From contig CM044309.1 in NCBI GenBank assembly GCA_024291935.2, positions 33,814,001 to 33,878,000 on the forward strand: a stretch of 64,000 nucleotides of DNA. The letters run 5' to 3'. Position 1 is the stretch's first letter. Each line of letters begins with the position of its first letter. The notes under the pieces were generated by a model. The model was not told the origin of the DNA and did not search any database. It saw nothing but the letters and a program-made list of their open reading frames with translations. The stretch comes from Okapia johnstoni (taxonomy: Eukaryota; Chordata; Mammalia; Artiodactyla; Giraffidae). Positions 31,022-40,943 of the stretch are shown piece after piece. A program made the translations under genes and the position numbers.

Positions 31022-31484
31022 AGTACCTTGCTATCTCAGTATCCTGAGCTGCAGACATTTATTGCTAATGTCACAGACGATGTTTCTTCCTAAGATGTTT
31101 CATTTATTCAGCCAGGGATTTTGGAGAACCAGCGGCACTAACCAGCAGTGGTCCAGAAACCTGGGGTAAGTAGGGGTAAGTAGGCCAGGTGAACAGGACT
31201 CGAGAAAGAACAGTTTGCGGAAGTCCTGGAGGCACGCCCAGTTTGAAAGCACTGTTTTGCATTTTGAACAGAGGGAGCAGTCTAAGGAAGGGTTTGGAGG
31301 CATGTCAAATTTGGAGCAATGTAAGCATTGTAATTCAGTAAGGCAGGGGCGGGAGGAGCACTGAAGGACTGTAGAGAAGAGAGGAGAGGGGACCCCGGGG
31401 CATAGATAAACTTGCTTTAATATACCCACAGGCCAACAAAATGCCCCTTGCCTTTGTGCCTGAGTGCTAAATCCCTAAATTGAA
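31022..31484. other. Mostly unique, possible antisense L2
   Basis: Purine-rich sequence at 31,140-31,390 (GGAGCACTGAAGGACTGTAG) has the texture of antisense L2 but no clear match. A 10-bp tandem GGGGTAAGTA occurs near 31,165-31,190. Confidence 0.35.
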
Positions 31485-31620
31485 TCCCACTCTATGGCCT
31501 CAGGCTCCTCTGTCCATGGGATTTTTCAGGCAAGAATACTGGAGTGGGTTGTCATTCCCTTTTCCAGGGGATCTTTCCGACCCAGACAGATTCTTTACCA
31601 CTAAGCCAGCTAGGAAGCCC
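31485..31620 (-). mobile_element. Bov-tA SINE, truncated
   Basis: TCAGGCTCCTCTGTCCATGG, CAAGAATACTGGAGTGGGTT and AAGCCAGCTAGGAAGCCC. The BovA 3' terminus and part of the tRNA-like region are missing. Confidence 0.88.
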
Positions 31621-31799
31621 TGGCTTTGATTACTAGCCAAAAGTCTGATCAAATGCCTTGAATTTTAGATAGACAGACACACACTCACCCGTCTTTACTT
31701 TTGGGAGGGGGGATTTTTAAAGCTTTTTAAGCATCAGGGAAGCCTGAAGAAGCTCTTTAATCCTAAGGAAAATTGATATATAAGCACAAAATAGAAATC

Positions 31800-32167
31800 A
31801 GTGTTCACAAATCTAAAAAGAAATACAAATGAACTTACTTACAAAACAGAGACTCACAGACTTAGAAAACAAACTCATGGCTGCTGGGGGGAAGGGATAG
31901 TTAAGAACTTTGGGAAGGTCATGTACACACCGCTATACTTAAAATGGATAACCAACAAAAGCCTATTGTATAGCACATGGAACTCTGCTCAATGTTATGT
32001 GGCAGCCTGGATGGGAAGAGAGTTTGGGGGAAAATGGATACGTGTGTATGTATGCTGAGTTGCTTTGCCATTCACCTGAAACTACCACAACATAGTTAAT
32101 AGGCTATACCCCAATACAAAATGGTTTTGGTGTTAAAAATATAAAACAAAACAAACACAAAAAATTT
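31800..32167 (+). mobile_element. Ruminant L1 3' end
   Basis: TACAAATGAACTTACTTACA, GAGACTCACAGACTTAGAAA, TGTATAGCACATGGAACTCT and ACCTGAAACTACCACAACAT, then an A-rich end. Confidence 0.88.
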
Positions 32168-32169
32168 AC

Positions 32170-32340
32170 TTTAATGTCTTGACATACATACAGTTATATG
32201 TAATTAATGGATGCAACTTGATGAGCTTGGGGACAAGTACACCCCTGTGCGAACACACTACAGTCTTTCCATCACCACCAAAAGGTCCTCCTGCACTCTT
32301 ATTTATCTGTCTATCTATCTTTTGGGACAAGGAGGAACCC
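32170..32340 (-). mobile_element. Old L1-like fragment, antisense
   Basis: GGATGCAACTTGATGAGCTT, GGGGACAAGTACACCCCTGT and CCTCCTGCACTCTTATTTAT resemble an antisense L1M 3' region. Confidence 0.4.
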
Positions 32341-32404
32341 CTTTTTAATTTTTTTACAAAACAACTTTTTATTGAAGTATAGTTTATGTATTATTATTAG
32401 TTTT

Positions 32405-32530
32405 ACTTAAAAAAAAAAAAATTTGGCCTTGCTGGGTGGCTTTCAGGATCTTAGTTCCCGGAGTAGGGATCCAGGCTGGGTCCTGGCAGTCAAAGCACCG
32501 AGTCCTAATCACTGAATTGCCATGGAATTC
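32405..32530 (-). mobile_element. CHR-type SINE, short form
   Basis: GGCCTTGCTGGGTGGCTTTC, GGATCTTAGTTCCCGGAGTA and GAGTCCTAATCACTGAATTG. The usual poly-T is replaced by AAAAAAAAAAAAATTTGGCC at the junction. Confidence 0.8.
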
Positions 32531-33460
32531 TCCAGTTTTACTTTTTATTCTTTTGATTTAAAAATACTATGCTCTGTCATTAGTAGGAATGTGATTGTGG
32601 CACATGAGAAGATTTGTTATAATTGGTTCCCCTTCTACAGCCTCCATATATTCATGTATTCACTAACTGTTCAGTTAAACAATTTGCTTACAAGCTCCTT
32701 TTCAAAATCATCTTTCCATCCTAAATAGTGGAATATATAAAGCATAGGAATATATCTGTATAATTCGAGTTGAGGCTTAGAGTCATTCTATAAATCTATA
32801 TGCTAGATTTGGGGAAATTCTGAGAAAATTGAAAAATTAGATGTGCAATGATACAGACATTTAATTAGCTGTTAATTAGAGAAAACAAAATACCCTAGTC
32901 TGTAAAGATTGTTCATTGCTTAAATCCCCAATGTGAAAGGCTGCAGTTTACACGCCAGCCCCTTGCACAGCAGTGGGTGTGAATAATTCTCCCCTCACTG
33001 ATGCCCATGGCTCTCCATCTGTCGATACATTACTGTCTGAATTTCGACAGCGAAGGCGTATTTTTAAAATCTTGTCTTCCTTTTTCCATTTCTCTCTGAT
33101 TTTCTACGCAAAGCGATGTTAATTTCAGCTCAGGCAAACAGTGGTCCCGGCTCGTTAGGAATGGGGACACTTCTACAGGTCGTTTTTCTGACCATTATAA
33201 ATTACGAGGTGACACTGACAGAGGTGAAGTCAGATCTGTATGACCTAAGAGAGCCAGGGAGAGAATCAAATGATTTTTAAATGGAATGAAATGCTGGCAT
33301 CTTGGTTTCCAGGCTTTGAGAGTCAAAAACACAGTGAAAATAATTTAGATCACACACATACATCACTTTCTCTTCAATGAGAGTATCTAATAATAACCAA
33401 CATTTTGGTGGAAATTCAGAGATATGCAAAGCCAACAAAGAGTTTGGGGTACTGATTTGC
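32531..33460. other. 930 bp repeat-free, candidate conserved noncoding region
   Basis: No repeat interrupts this interval, which is rare in this window. TTAATTAG occurs twice, at 32861-32868 and 32872-32879, 11 bp apart (one helical turn). These are homeodomain-type sites. Nuclear-receptor-like half-sites AGGTGA (33207, 33222) and TGACCT (33241) lie downstream. No ORF of note. A regulatory role is an inference. Confidence 0.35.
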
Positions 33461-33471
33461 AAATAAAGATG

Positions 33472-33749
33472 CTGCTGCTGCTGCTGCTAAGTCACTTCAG
33501 TCGTGTCCGACTCTGTGCGACCCCATAGACAGCAGCCTACCAGGCTCCCCCGTCCCCGGGATTCTCCAGGCAAGAACACTGGAGTGGGTTGCCATTTCCC
33601 TCTCCAATGCATGAAAGTGAAAAGTGAAAGTGAAATTGCTCAGTTGTGTCCGACTCTTAGCGACCCCATGGACTGCAGCCTACCAGGCTCCTCCGTCCAT
33701 GGGATTTTCCAGGCAAGAGTACTGGAGTGGGGTGCCATTGCCCTCTCTG
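33472..33749 (-). mobile_element. Bov-A2 SINE with 11-bp TSD
   Basis: Full two-monomer copy with a (CTG)n start and the CATGAAAGTGAAAAGTGAAA linker. Perfect TSD AAATAAAGATG at 33461-33471 and 33750-33760. Very little divergence, so a recent insertion. Confidence 0.96.
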
Positions 33750-33760
33750 AAATAAAGATG

Positions 33761-34468
33761 AGAGGTACCAAATCTAAAGATGTAAATAGCAATTTAAGTG
33801 AAGGAGGAACTGAAAGAAATCAAAATATAATTTGAAAACCTCTGGGTTCTAGAAGAGTTTTTCTTTAAACAAGGACATAGAAAATTTTAGCAAGCACACA
33901 TACATACACACAAACAGAAAAATTAAAAAAAGAAATCTGCAATTGAAGAAACGACAATCTCTTAAGGAAAAGATAATCATGAAACAATAATATTTTTTGT
34001 ACATTCATATTAAAATCTAAAGCCCGGTCAGGTGTTTTGAGGTTTATTGGAAAGGATTTTCAGATGTAAAACAATTCTATATACAAAGAATTGGTATTTA
34101 ATGGACATGACAGTCTCCCTCTTTGATCCTGTCTGTCCAAATCTGTCCAGTTCCTGTCATCCAACTATACCCCCTGGCCTTACTGACAAACCTGACCCTT
34201 GGAAGGAATTCTGGCACCCTGTGAAGAGTTGCTGTTTAATGTTGATTTTTAATGCCAGATTTGTTTCCCCCCCCTCCCATTTGTGTTTTGGTTTATTTTT
34301 TCCCGTCCTTAGCTGAAGCTTCCTTTGACTCAACAAGGAAGCGTCTTTAAGGCTCACTCCCACCTAGAAATCTTGATGGAAGAAAAAAAAAAGGAAGTAA
34401 CCCAGAAAGCATGTAACAACAGAGCTCACTACTGTAGGTCTCTGCAAAGAGTGATGCTGGAGAATCTC
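33761..34468. other. Unique sequence
   Basis: AT-rich, then leading into the CpG cluster. A 96-codon ORF (34,325-34,615 plus) spans the CpG cluster. It starts Met-Thr-Gln-Gln, has a Lys/Glu-rich stretch from an A-run, and matches no family I know. Confidence 0.4.
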
Positions 34469-34612
34469 CGTGTTACCTGGCTGCAGAGCGCAATGGAGCA
34501 GGTGGAACACGCGGGTGGAGACCGTAGGGCTCCAGCGGCTTCCGTGGCTAGCACTTCCGCCGAGTGCCGCGCGGGGGTGCTGCGGACCACCGCGTCTCCC
34601 TACATTTCACGC
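34469..34612. promoter_or_regulatory. Compact CpG cluster, candidate CpG-island promoter
   Basis: About 17 CpG in 144 bp and about two thirds GC (41 of 60 in 34,501-34,560), including CCGCGCGG at about 34,567 and ACCGCGTC at about 34,589. No SINE explains it, since Bov-tA and CHR elements look different. No TATA box is evident. It could mark a promoter, an exon of a gene mostly outside the window, or a methylation-free regulatory element. Confidence 0.4.
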
Positions 34613-35392
34613 TGAGCCTGAAACCTAGAAGTGCCTACGGTATTAAGCCTGGGAGGGGGCGAGGACTGGAAGCTGGAGGCCAGATACTGAGAACAACGAT
34701 CCTGTTCGCTGAATGGAGACTTGGGTACAGATCAGGTTAATCTTTAAACACCAGGACACTTACAGATTTGATGCTGGGTGTTAGGGAGGTCCGAGAAGGA
34801 GCCTTACTAGAGGCAGTGACCACGCCCTCCTTGGAGAGCAAACTTACTCCTCCCAGGAAAACAAAGCCCTGCAATCTGAGGACATTTTCCCAAGGCAGCT
34901 TGCTGATCATCTGCCGTTTCTTAAGCTTGTCCCAGGAGGGGCTCACTCCCACCCCTGCCCCACCCCACGCTGCCCCACCCCCAAGCAGCTTATGAAAAGA
35001 TTTCCTTCCAACACCCCCAAGACGCTTTCTGAAAGCAGTTCTGGCAAATATGGTTTCCATTTTCTTCTTACATCCGCAGGGATTTTAATATCCTGCGCAG
35101 TAACCGAGCTCCGGGGAAAAAAAAAAAGAAGGCGTGTGAACTCAGGGCTGCCTCTTAGGAGGACTGGACTGTACACTGCTCCCTCTTCTTCCTCCTGCTC
35201 CCTTCCCGCTGCCCCTTACTGTGTTGGGCTATGCAGAGCCCGTAGGTGGAGGAGCCTGTTAATTTGAGGTCTGCCCCTCCAGTGGATTTAAAGTGTCAGG
35301 ATATGTCCTGGTACAGTTCCTTCAAGATTCTGTTTTTGCTGAAGGATTCTGAGAGGCACAGAAATATCTGGTAGTATGGCATAGGCTGAGCT
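34613..35392. other. Unique sequence
   Basis: Repeat-free for 780 bp after the CpG cluster. C-rich tract at 34,945-34,985. Opposite-strand ORFs of 75-107 codons at 34,737-35,060 have no recognisable domain. Confidence 0.4.
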
Positions 35393-35784
35393 CCTGAAGA
35401 ATTGATGCTTTTGAACTGTGGTGTTGGAGAAGACTCTTGAGAGTTCCCTGGACTGCAGGGAGATCCAACCAGTCAATCCTAAAGGAAATCAACCCTGAAG
35501 ATTCATTGGAAGGACTGGTGCTGAAGCGGCAATACTTTGGCCACCTGATGCAAAGACTGACTCACTGGGAAAGACCCTGATGCTGGGAAAGATTGAAGGT
35601 GGCAGGAGAAGGGGATGACAGAGGATGAGATGGTTGGATGCCATCACTGACTCAATGGACAGGAGTTTAAGCAAACTCCGGGAGACAGTGAAGGACAGCG
35701 AAGTACAGCGAAGTCTGGCCTGCTGCAGTTCATGGGGTCGCAAAGAGTCAGAATCAACTGAGCAACTGAACAACAACAACAACA
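35393..35784 (+). mobile_element. BovB LINE 3' end, 5'-truncated
   Basis: CTGAAGAATTGATGCTTTTG, GGTGTTGGAGAAGACTCTTG, TTTGGCCACCTGATGCAAAG and a CAACAACAACAACAT tail. A small local duplication (GACAGCGAAGTACAGCGAAG) lies near 35,693. Confidence 0.92.
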
Positions 35785-36399
35785 TATTGTCACAAGACTA
35801 CAAATCAAACATGTAGATAAAACACTAAAAGGCATGGGCAAGCACAGAAAGAAGCAACCTCTGTGGGCAAGAGGCTCAGGAAGATCTCTCAAAGGACAGG
35901 GGATCTTGTTGGGACTCCAAGGGGTAAGGAAGGCTTGAGTGGCTGGCATGAATTATGTGGGGCTGAGAACCAGGCAACCTGTCAATCAGTATCTATCCAG
36001 GGCTTATTTTGGAGAAGGAACACCTTCTAGGGAGTGTTCCTAGTGCTCTGAAGATAGTAAGCTGACCACACTGTTAGATCTTGAGGGCTCGTAGGAGAAA
36101 TAGTTGGAGAGGTTAAGGCCAGTTTGCTGAGTCCCTTGAAGACAAAACAATAAAAGTGGGCCAGAGTTTCCCGCAAGTATGGGTCACTGGTGTGAGTCAA
36201 TGAGTTAAAAGTGGGTAGATGTAGTGACCCACTTCAGGGAGGCTGGATGGGGATGAGGCCTGGACTTCCCAGACCAGGGAGCTTCTACTCAGCAGCTTCC
36301 TTTGTGTACCCCAGTGTCCGTGGAAATATTATCCTAGTCGGTATTTGCCATGACTTGGAAATGTTTGGCTGTCACTGGTCTATAGACTTGAGTTGCTAA
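35785..36399. other. Mostly unique, possible antisense L2
   Basis: 35,840-36,200 has the purine-rich texture of antisense L2 but no secure match. No gene. Confidence 0.35.
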
Positions 36400-36565
36400 A
36401 GACACTGGTACATGTGTGTGATATTTTGAGTTGTATTTTTATTGTCCTCCCCGACTAGATTATAAACCCCTCCAGGAGAGGAACTCTGTCATCTCTGTCT
36501 TGTTGCCATTTTGCCACATAGGGAGTAAATGCTCAAGAGACGCATGATAGTTTGAGTAATTGAAT
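36400..36565 (+). mobile_element. L2 LINE 3' tail
   Basis: CCGACTAGATTATAAACCCC, AGGAGAGGAACTCTGTCATC and GGGAGTAAATGCTCAAGAGA. Confidence 0.65.
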
Positions 36566-37014
36566 ATTATGGCTTTAAATAACTAAACCTCACAAATCAT
36601 CTAAGACTGCTCTGCTGGCTTCTAAGAAGGCTTAGAAATCATAAAATTCTGAGTGGGAGTAACTCTAAGACATGAGTCAGAAAACTGTACTTCAAAGGAA
36701 TGTGAAAACATTTCTGCTGGTGGTCATGTTTAGAGCTGTCAAGAAAGAAAGATCGGAGAGTCTCAAACAGTGAATAGTATAAAAGAATAATTCTCTCGGT
36801 TAAGACCTGGGCTTTTGGTCTTGAAGAATCAAGGATGACTCATTTGCATATTAGAAACCTGATCGTAATTCTAGTAACATTCTATTTACCAGTCATCAGA
36901 ATAACAATATTTTCCTCCTTAAATCTTTCTTTACTCTTAGGTGGGGTGGGTCATGAAGTTTCACTTAAAGGTAAAGGGACATAAACAGCTTGGTTGTCCC
37001 TCAAGATGCTAAGC
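36566..37014. other. Unique sequence
   Basis: Repeat-free and AT-rich. It holds the AP-1/octamer pair described separately. Confidence 0.4.
36836..36849 (+). promoter_or_regulatory. Overlapping AP-1 and octamer motifs
   Basis: TGACTCA (36836-36842) shares its last base with ATTTGCAT (36842-36849), the POU octamer. Both are perfect matches. This is a motif match only; use in cells is unknown. Confidence 0.35.
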
Positions 37015-37735
37015 ATAGAATTACCCTGCATGTGTGTGTGTTAAGTCACTTCAGTCATGTCCAACTCTTTGCAACCTTATGACTGTAGCCCGCCAGACTT
37101 CTCTGTCTATGGGATTCTCCAGGCAAGAATACTGGAGTGGGTAGCCATGCCCTCCTCCAGGAGATCTTCCTGACCCAGGGATCGAACCTGTGTCATTTAC
37201 CACTTGTGCCACCTGGGCAACCCCTAGAATTACCATATGACCCAGTAATTCCATTCCTAGGTGTCTACCCAGGAGAAATGAAAATATATGTCCACACAAA
37301 ACCTGTTAATTGCATAGAGGCATTATCATAGCCCAAGAGTGTAAACAGCTCAAATGTTCATGAACTGGCAAATGGACAAGTAAACTACACTATTTCCATG
37401 CAATGAAATATAATTCAGCAATTAAAAGAAATTAATTACTGATCCATGCTATGACTTGAAATCATGTTAGTGAGACAAGTCATTCGTAAAGAACCACGAA
37501 TTGTCATTTCTATGAAATGACTAGTCAGACTCATAGACAGCAAGTAGATTGATGATTGCTTAGAGCTGAAGACAGGTAGGGGAAATGAGAGTGATTGCTA
37601 ATGGGTATGGAATTCCTTTCTGAGATGGTAAAAATGTTCTAAAATTAGATTATGGTGATGGTTGCACAACTCTGTGAATATACTAAAAAGCATTCAAAAA
37701 AAAAATAAGGTGATGATTGAAAAAAAAGAAGATGT
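37015..37735 (+). mobile_element. L1M-type LINE 3' end, interrupted
   Basis: CCATATGACCCAGTAATTCC, CTAGGTGTCTACCCAGGAGA, AAACAGCTCAAATGTTCATG and TTATGGTGATGGTTGCACAA, ending in A-rich runs. Split by an antisense Bov-tA. Confidence 0.85.
37026..37224 (-). mobile_element. Bov-tA SINE with 10-bp TSD
   Basis: TTAAGTCACTTCAGTCATGT, GGGATTCTCCAGGCAAGAAT and TTGTGCCACCTGGGCAACCC. TSD TAGAATTACC at 37016-37025 and 37225-37234. About 15 bp of the tRNA-like region are deleted. Confidence 0.94.
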
Positions 37736-38479
37736 AATCACAGTGAAAAGAGCCCTGCTCAGCTTGGTGGGCAAGGGGCCTTAACCTGAGGACTTGTTTT
37801 CCCAAGTTTCTCCAAAGGAAAATCAAAGGGTGGAATGAGGGGCACATGGAAAGGGCTGACAATGCAACTACGGTTAAGGAAGAGGAAGATGAAAGGTGAT
37901 GGTGAGGTTAGTGTGGAAAACAGGTCAGCAGAGCAAGTTATGCTCTTGAGGGGAAGAAAGGGCAACAAATCATAACCAGCTTTTTCCTCCTCTCAGGGGA
38001 TCCTGGTAGGTTTCACGTGGAAGTTACCCAGCAGCCCGCCTAGAGAGTCGCTGTTCCCTGCATGCTCAGCTGCTAGACGGCCACCCTCTTTCCTTTAAAG
38101 GCAGATGCGATCTACTTGCCAGGGGTAAGTGAATACAGCCATCTGAATTTTGTTTTGTATCGATAGTTCAAGGAATTGGAATTGGGGGCACAAACTTGTT
38201 CCTGAACAGTAGAGGGCGCTGTGAGCATGTAAAGTTTGGGTTAGAGACTGCATTGCTGAAGGGCACAGGAAGCAGGAAGTAGCTGGGTTAGAGTCTGCAT
38301 CGCATTAGACTCTACCGGCAATCAGACTAGAAAAACGTACTTTGGTTTTTGGAACACAATTGCCACATTCTTAAGATAATGATTTGGCATACATGTCACT
38401 GTATTACAATAAAACCAAACCCCAAAAGCACTGTTAATTCTTAGAAGAGTGATTTACTTAAACAGTCTGGACATTTCTT
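37736..38479. other. Unique sequence with CTCF-like site
   Basis: 745 bp with no recognised repeat or gene. A short run CCAGGGGTAAGTG at about 38,120 resembles a splice donor, but I cannot support an exon. Confidence 0.4.
38206..38218 (+). promoter_or_regulatory. CTCF-like binding motif
   Basis: ACAGTAGAGGGCG fits the CTCF core CCASYAGRKGGCR at 12 of 13 positions (only the first base differs) and is followed by CT. It lies in unique, repeat-free DNA. Confidence 0.5.
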
Positions 38480-38540
38480 TCATCCAATAAACATTTATTG
38501 AATGCCTCCTATTCACAAGGTATTGAGTATTTTGACTAAA
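38480..38540 (-). mobile_element. L2 LINE tail, antisense
   Basis: CCAATAAACATTTATTGAAT then GCCTCCTATTCACAAGGTAT is the reversed L2 3' end. Confidence 0.55.
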
Positions 38541-38819
38541 ACCATAAATTCAGCGAGATTACCGAGTGCTGCTATTGATGGGTTTAAAAAATGAAAACCA
38601 TGTTATCTGTATGTACATTCATCATATGAACTCAGAATGCAGAAGAATTCTATTCAAAGATGCAGTATTGTCAGGAAACATCTGATAGAGAAGGAGGGGA
38701 AATTGTTGGCTCTTTAATCTAGTTTCCTTGCCAACTCTACTGTGTGAAAGTGTAATGATGGTTAAATTTATTTAGTGCAGACTGTGTGCCAGGCACTGTA
38801 CTAAATGCTTTACAGCCTT

Positions 38820-38965
38820 GATATGAGAGTGTGGTCTGTGGACCGGCAGCATCGCCAGAAACTTGTTAAACATGCAGAATCTCAGGGGCACCCCAGACCT
38901 ACCAACTCAGAAACTGCGTTTTAGAGAGATTTATATACACATTAAAGTCTCAGAGGCACATAGAA
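38820..38965 (-). mobile_element. MER5A-type hAT DNA transposon, antisense
   Basis: GTGTGGTCTGTGGACCGGCA, AACTTGTTAAACATGCAGAA and CCCCAGACCTACCAACTCAG match the reversed MER5A consensus. It lies inside the MIR. Confidence 0.78.
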
Positions 38966-39009
38966 GAGTCTTTAAATTTTCTTATTTAATCTCCATCATG
39001 ACATTGGGC

Positions 39010-39207
39010 TCGTGCTCAGTCATGTCCGACTCTTTGCAACCCCATGGACGCACCACCAGGCTCCTCTGGGATTCTCCAGGCAAGAGTACTGGGTGGGTTG
39101 CCACTTTGTTCTCCAGGGGATCTTCTTGACACAGGGATTGAACCTGTGTCTCTTAAGTCTCCTGTGTTGGCAGGTGGATCCTTTATGATTGAGCCACCTA
39201 AGAAGCA
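39010..39207 (-). mobile_element. Bov-tA SINE
   Basis: CGTGCTCAGTCATGTCCGAC, GGGATTCTCCAGGCAAGAGT and GATTGAGCCACCTAAGAAGC. Small deletions in the BovA part. Confidence 0.92.
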
Positions 39208-39495
39208 TAGAGGTGTATTATTATCTCCATTTTAAAGTGGGAAACTGATGGAAAGAGAAGTGAAGTAACTCGCCCAGTGCAAAGTTAGGATTTTTTAACT
39301 CAGGCAAAATAGCTTCGAGGCTCGTAGTCTTAATCACATTGCCAAATTTTCTTAATCTTCTGTCCCTCAAATGCATAAAGCAGGCATAATAAACATGTCC
39401 ACTTATTATCATATTGATTGGTTAAGTAGTCACTGTTAACAAATCTATTTGAGATCCTTAAAGTAAAAGTACTTTTTATGGTTATACAAAGTAAA

Positions 39496-39716
39496 GGCTT
39501 CCCAGGTGGCTCATCTGTAAAGAGTCCTCCCGCCAATGGAGGAGACACAAGAGACTAAGTTTCAATCCCTGGATCAGGAGGATCTCTTGGAGGAGGTAAT
39601 GGCTACCCATTCCAGTGATCTTCGCTGGGAAATCCCATGGACAGAGGAGCCTAGCGGACTACAGTCTATGAGGTCACAAGAGTCAGACATGACTTAGCAA
39701 CTAAACAACAGCAGCA
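39496..39716 (+). mobile_element. Bov-tA SINE with TSD
   Basis: GGCTTCCCAGGTGGCTCATC to GACATGACTTAGCAACTAAA with a CAACAGCAGCA tail. TSD ATA(C/T)AAAGTAAA at 39484-39495 and 39717-39728. Confidence 0.94.
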
Positions 39717-39799
39717 ATATAAAGTAAAACCTAAGAACTTTTTTCTTGGGAGTACTTTTTACCACAAGTACCGTTTTATAACAGTGTGTTTTTATGTCT

Positions 39800-39950
39800 G
39801 CCTTCCCTGCCTTTAACGCACCAGGTACACACCTACCCCAGGGCCTATGCACTTGCTGCACATTATTTTAATGCCTAACTCTCTCACTTCCTCAAATCTT
39901 TGTTTAAATAGTACATTCTCTAGAAGCCTTCCTTGACTGTTCTACTTGAA
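39800..39950 (+). mobile_element. L2 LINE
   Basis: CAGGGCCTATGCACTTGCTG, TCACTTCCTCAAATCTTTGT and AGAAGCCTTCCTTGACTGTT. Confidence 0.7.
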
Positions 39951-40509
39951 ATGACAACTGTCCCTTTTTTAAGATGGTTCAGAAAGAATAGAAGACTTTG
40001 AAAAAACTGAAGCAAAAGAGAAGTTTTCTAAGCAAAGAAGGCCACACTGAAAGAAGTCAACAGATTCAAGAAGAAAAAGAAAAGACTCATACACCTCCTG
40101 TCTTCCTTTGGCTTGGGACACTGCAACTCTGAAAGCAGGCCATGTACCTTCAGAAGAGTTCTCCCAGGAAAAATAAACTTGTCCACCGGCCACAGTCAGG
40201 CTTTCTCTGATTTCTGAGGAGGTCATAGAGAAATGGAGAGCAGCAACCCACCTGCTCACTCTGCTTGTCAAGGGTAGATCCCACAAGCTGTGAACAAACC
40301 CTGCTACTCTGATGTGGCCAAGATCAACACACTGAGCGGGGAAGAAGATATCTTAGACTACACCTACCATGATGTTCTAAGTGTTACCAACAAAACTGGG
40401 GTCCTCCAGATGGAACCCAGCACTTTCATTTTAAATGTATTAAGGTTTCCTGTGATCCAAGAAAAAAAAATTATAGCTGTGCCCTATCCTACACCTACAC
40501 ATACTTTTT
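39951..40509. other. Unique sequence
   Basis: Repeat-free. ORFs of 105 (39,969-40,286 minus) and 106 codons (40,290-40,610 plus) abut head to head but show no domain. The plus ORF runs into an L2 tail, so neither is called. Confidence 0.4.
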
Positions 40510-40943
40510 ATTCCCGTTCTCTACTTTGTTTTTCTCAACAAGCACTTTTTATAACCTATTTTTTTCACTATTTAATGCAAATTCCCATAAGGACAGAGAG
40601 TTTTGTTTAGTTTGTTAATTGTGCATCCCTCCCCACTCCCAGCTCTTAGAAACGTACCTGGGACAATATAGGTGCTTTATAATATTTTGGGGGCTTCCCA
40701 GGTGGCACTAGTGGTAAAGAACCAGCCTGTAAATGCAGGCGACATAAGAAACATGAATTCAATGCCTGGATCGGGAACATCCCCTGGAGGAGGGCACGGC
40801 AACCCACTCCAGCATCCTTGCCTGGAGTATCCCATAGATAGAGGAGCCTGGCAGTCTACAGTCTATCATGTCGCAAAGAGATGGGCATGACTGAAGCGAC
40901 TTAGCATGCACACATGTATAATATTTTGAATGAATGAATAAGT
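40510..40943 (+). mobile_element. L2 LINE 3' tail, interrupted
   Basis: CAGCTCTTAGAAACGTACCT, GGGACAATATAGGTGCTTTA and, after the Bov-tA, AATGAATGAATAAGTGA. Confidence 0.65.
40690..40916 (+). mobile_element. Bov-tA SINE with 12-bp TSD
   Basis: GGGCTTCCCAGGTGGCACTA to AAGCGACTTAGCATGCACAC. Perfect TSD TATAATATTTTG at 40678-40689 and 40917-40928. It interrupts the L2 tail. Confidence 0.96.

Larger units (their letters stand above)
38765..39340 (+). mobile_element. MIR SINE split by two insertions
   Basis: GTGTGCCAGGCACTGTACTA and AAATGCTTTACA stop at the MER5A. ATTTAATCTCCATCATGACA resumes the MIR and stops at the Bov-tA. TATTATCTCCATTTTAAAGT to CTCGTAGTCTTAATCAC completes it. Confidence 0.8.

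Noticed and set aside
38100..38130. Small exon ending at a splice-donor-like GTAAGT
   Set aside because: Only one splice-like signal is visible, with no open frame or second exon to support it.
40290..40610. 106-codon ORF following a 105-codon opposite-strand ORF
   Set aside because: The lengths are near chance expectation, there is no domain, and the 3' half is an L2 tail with poly-A-derived lysines.
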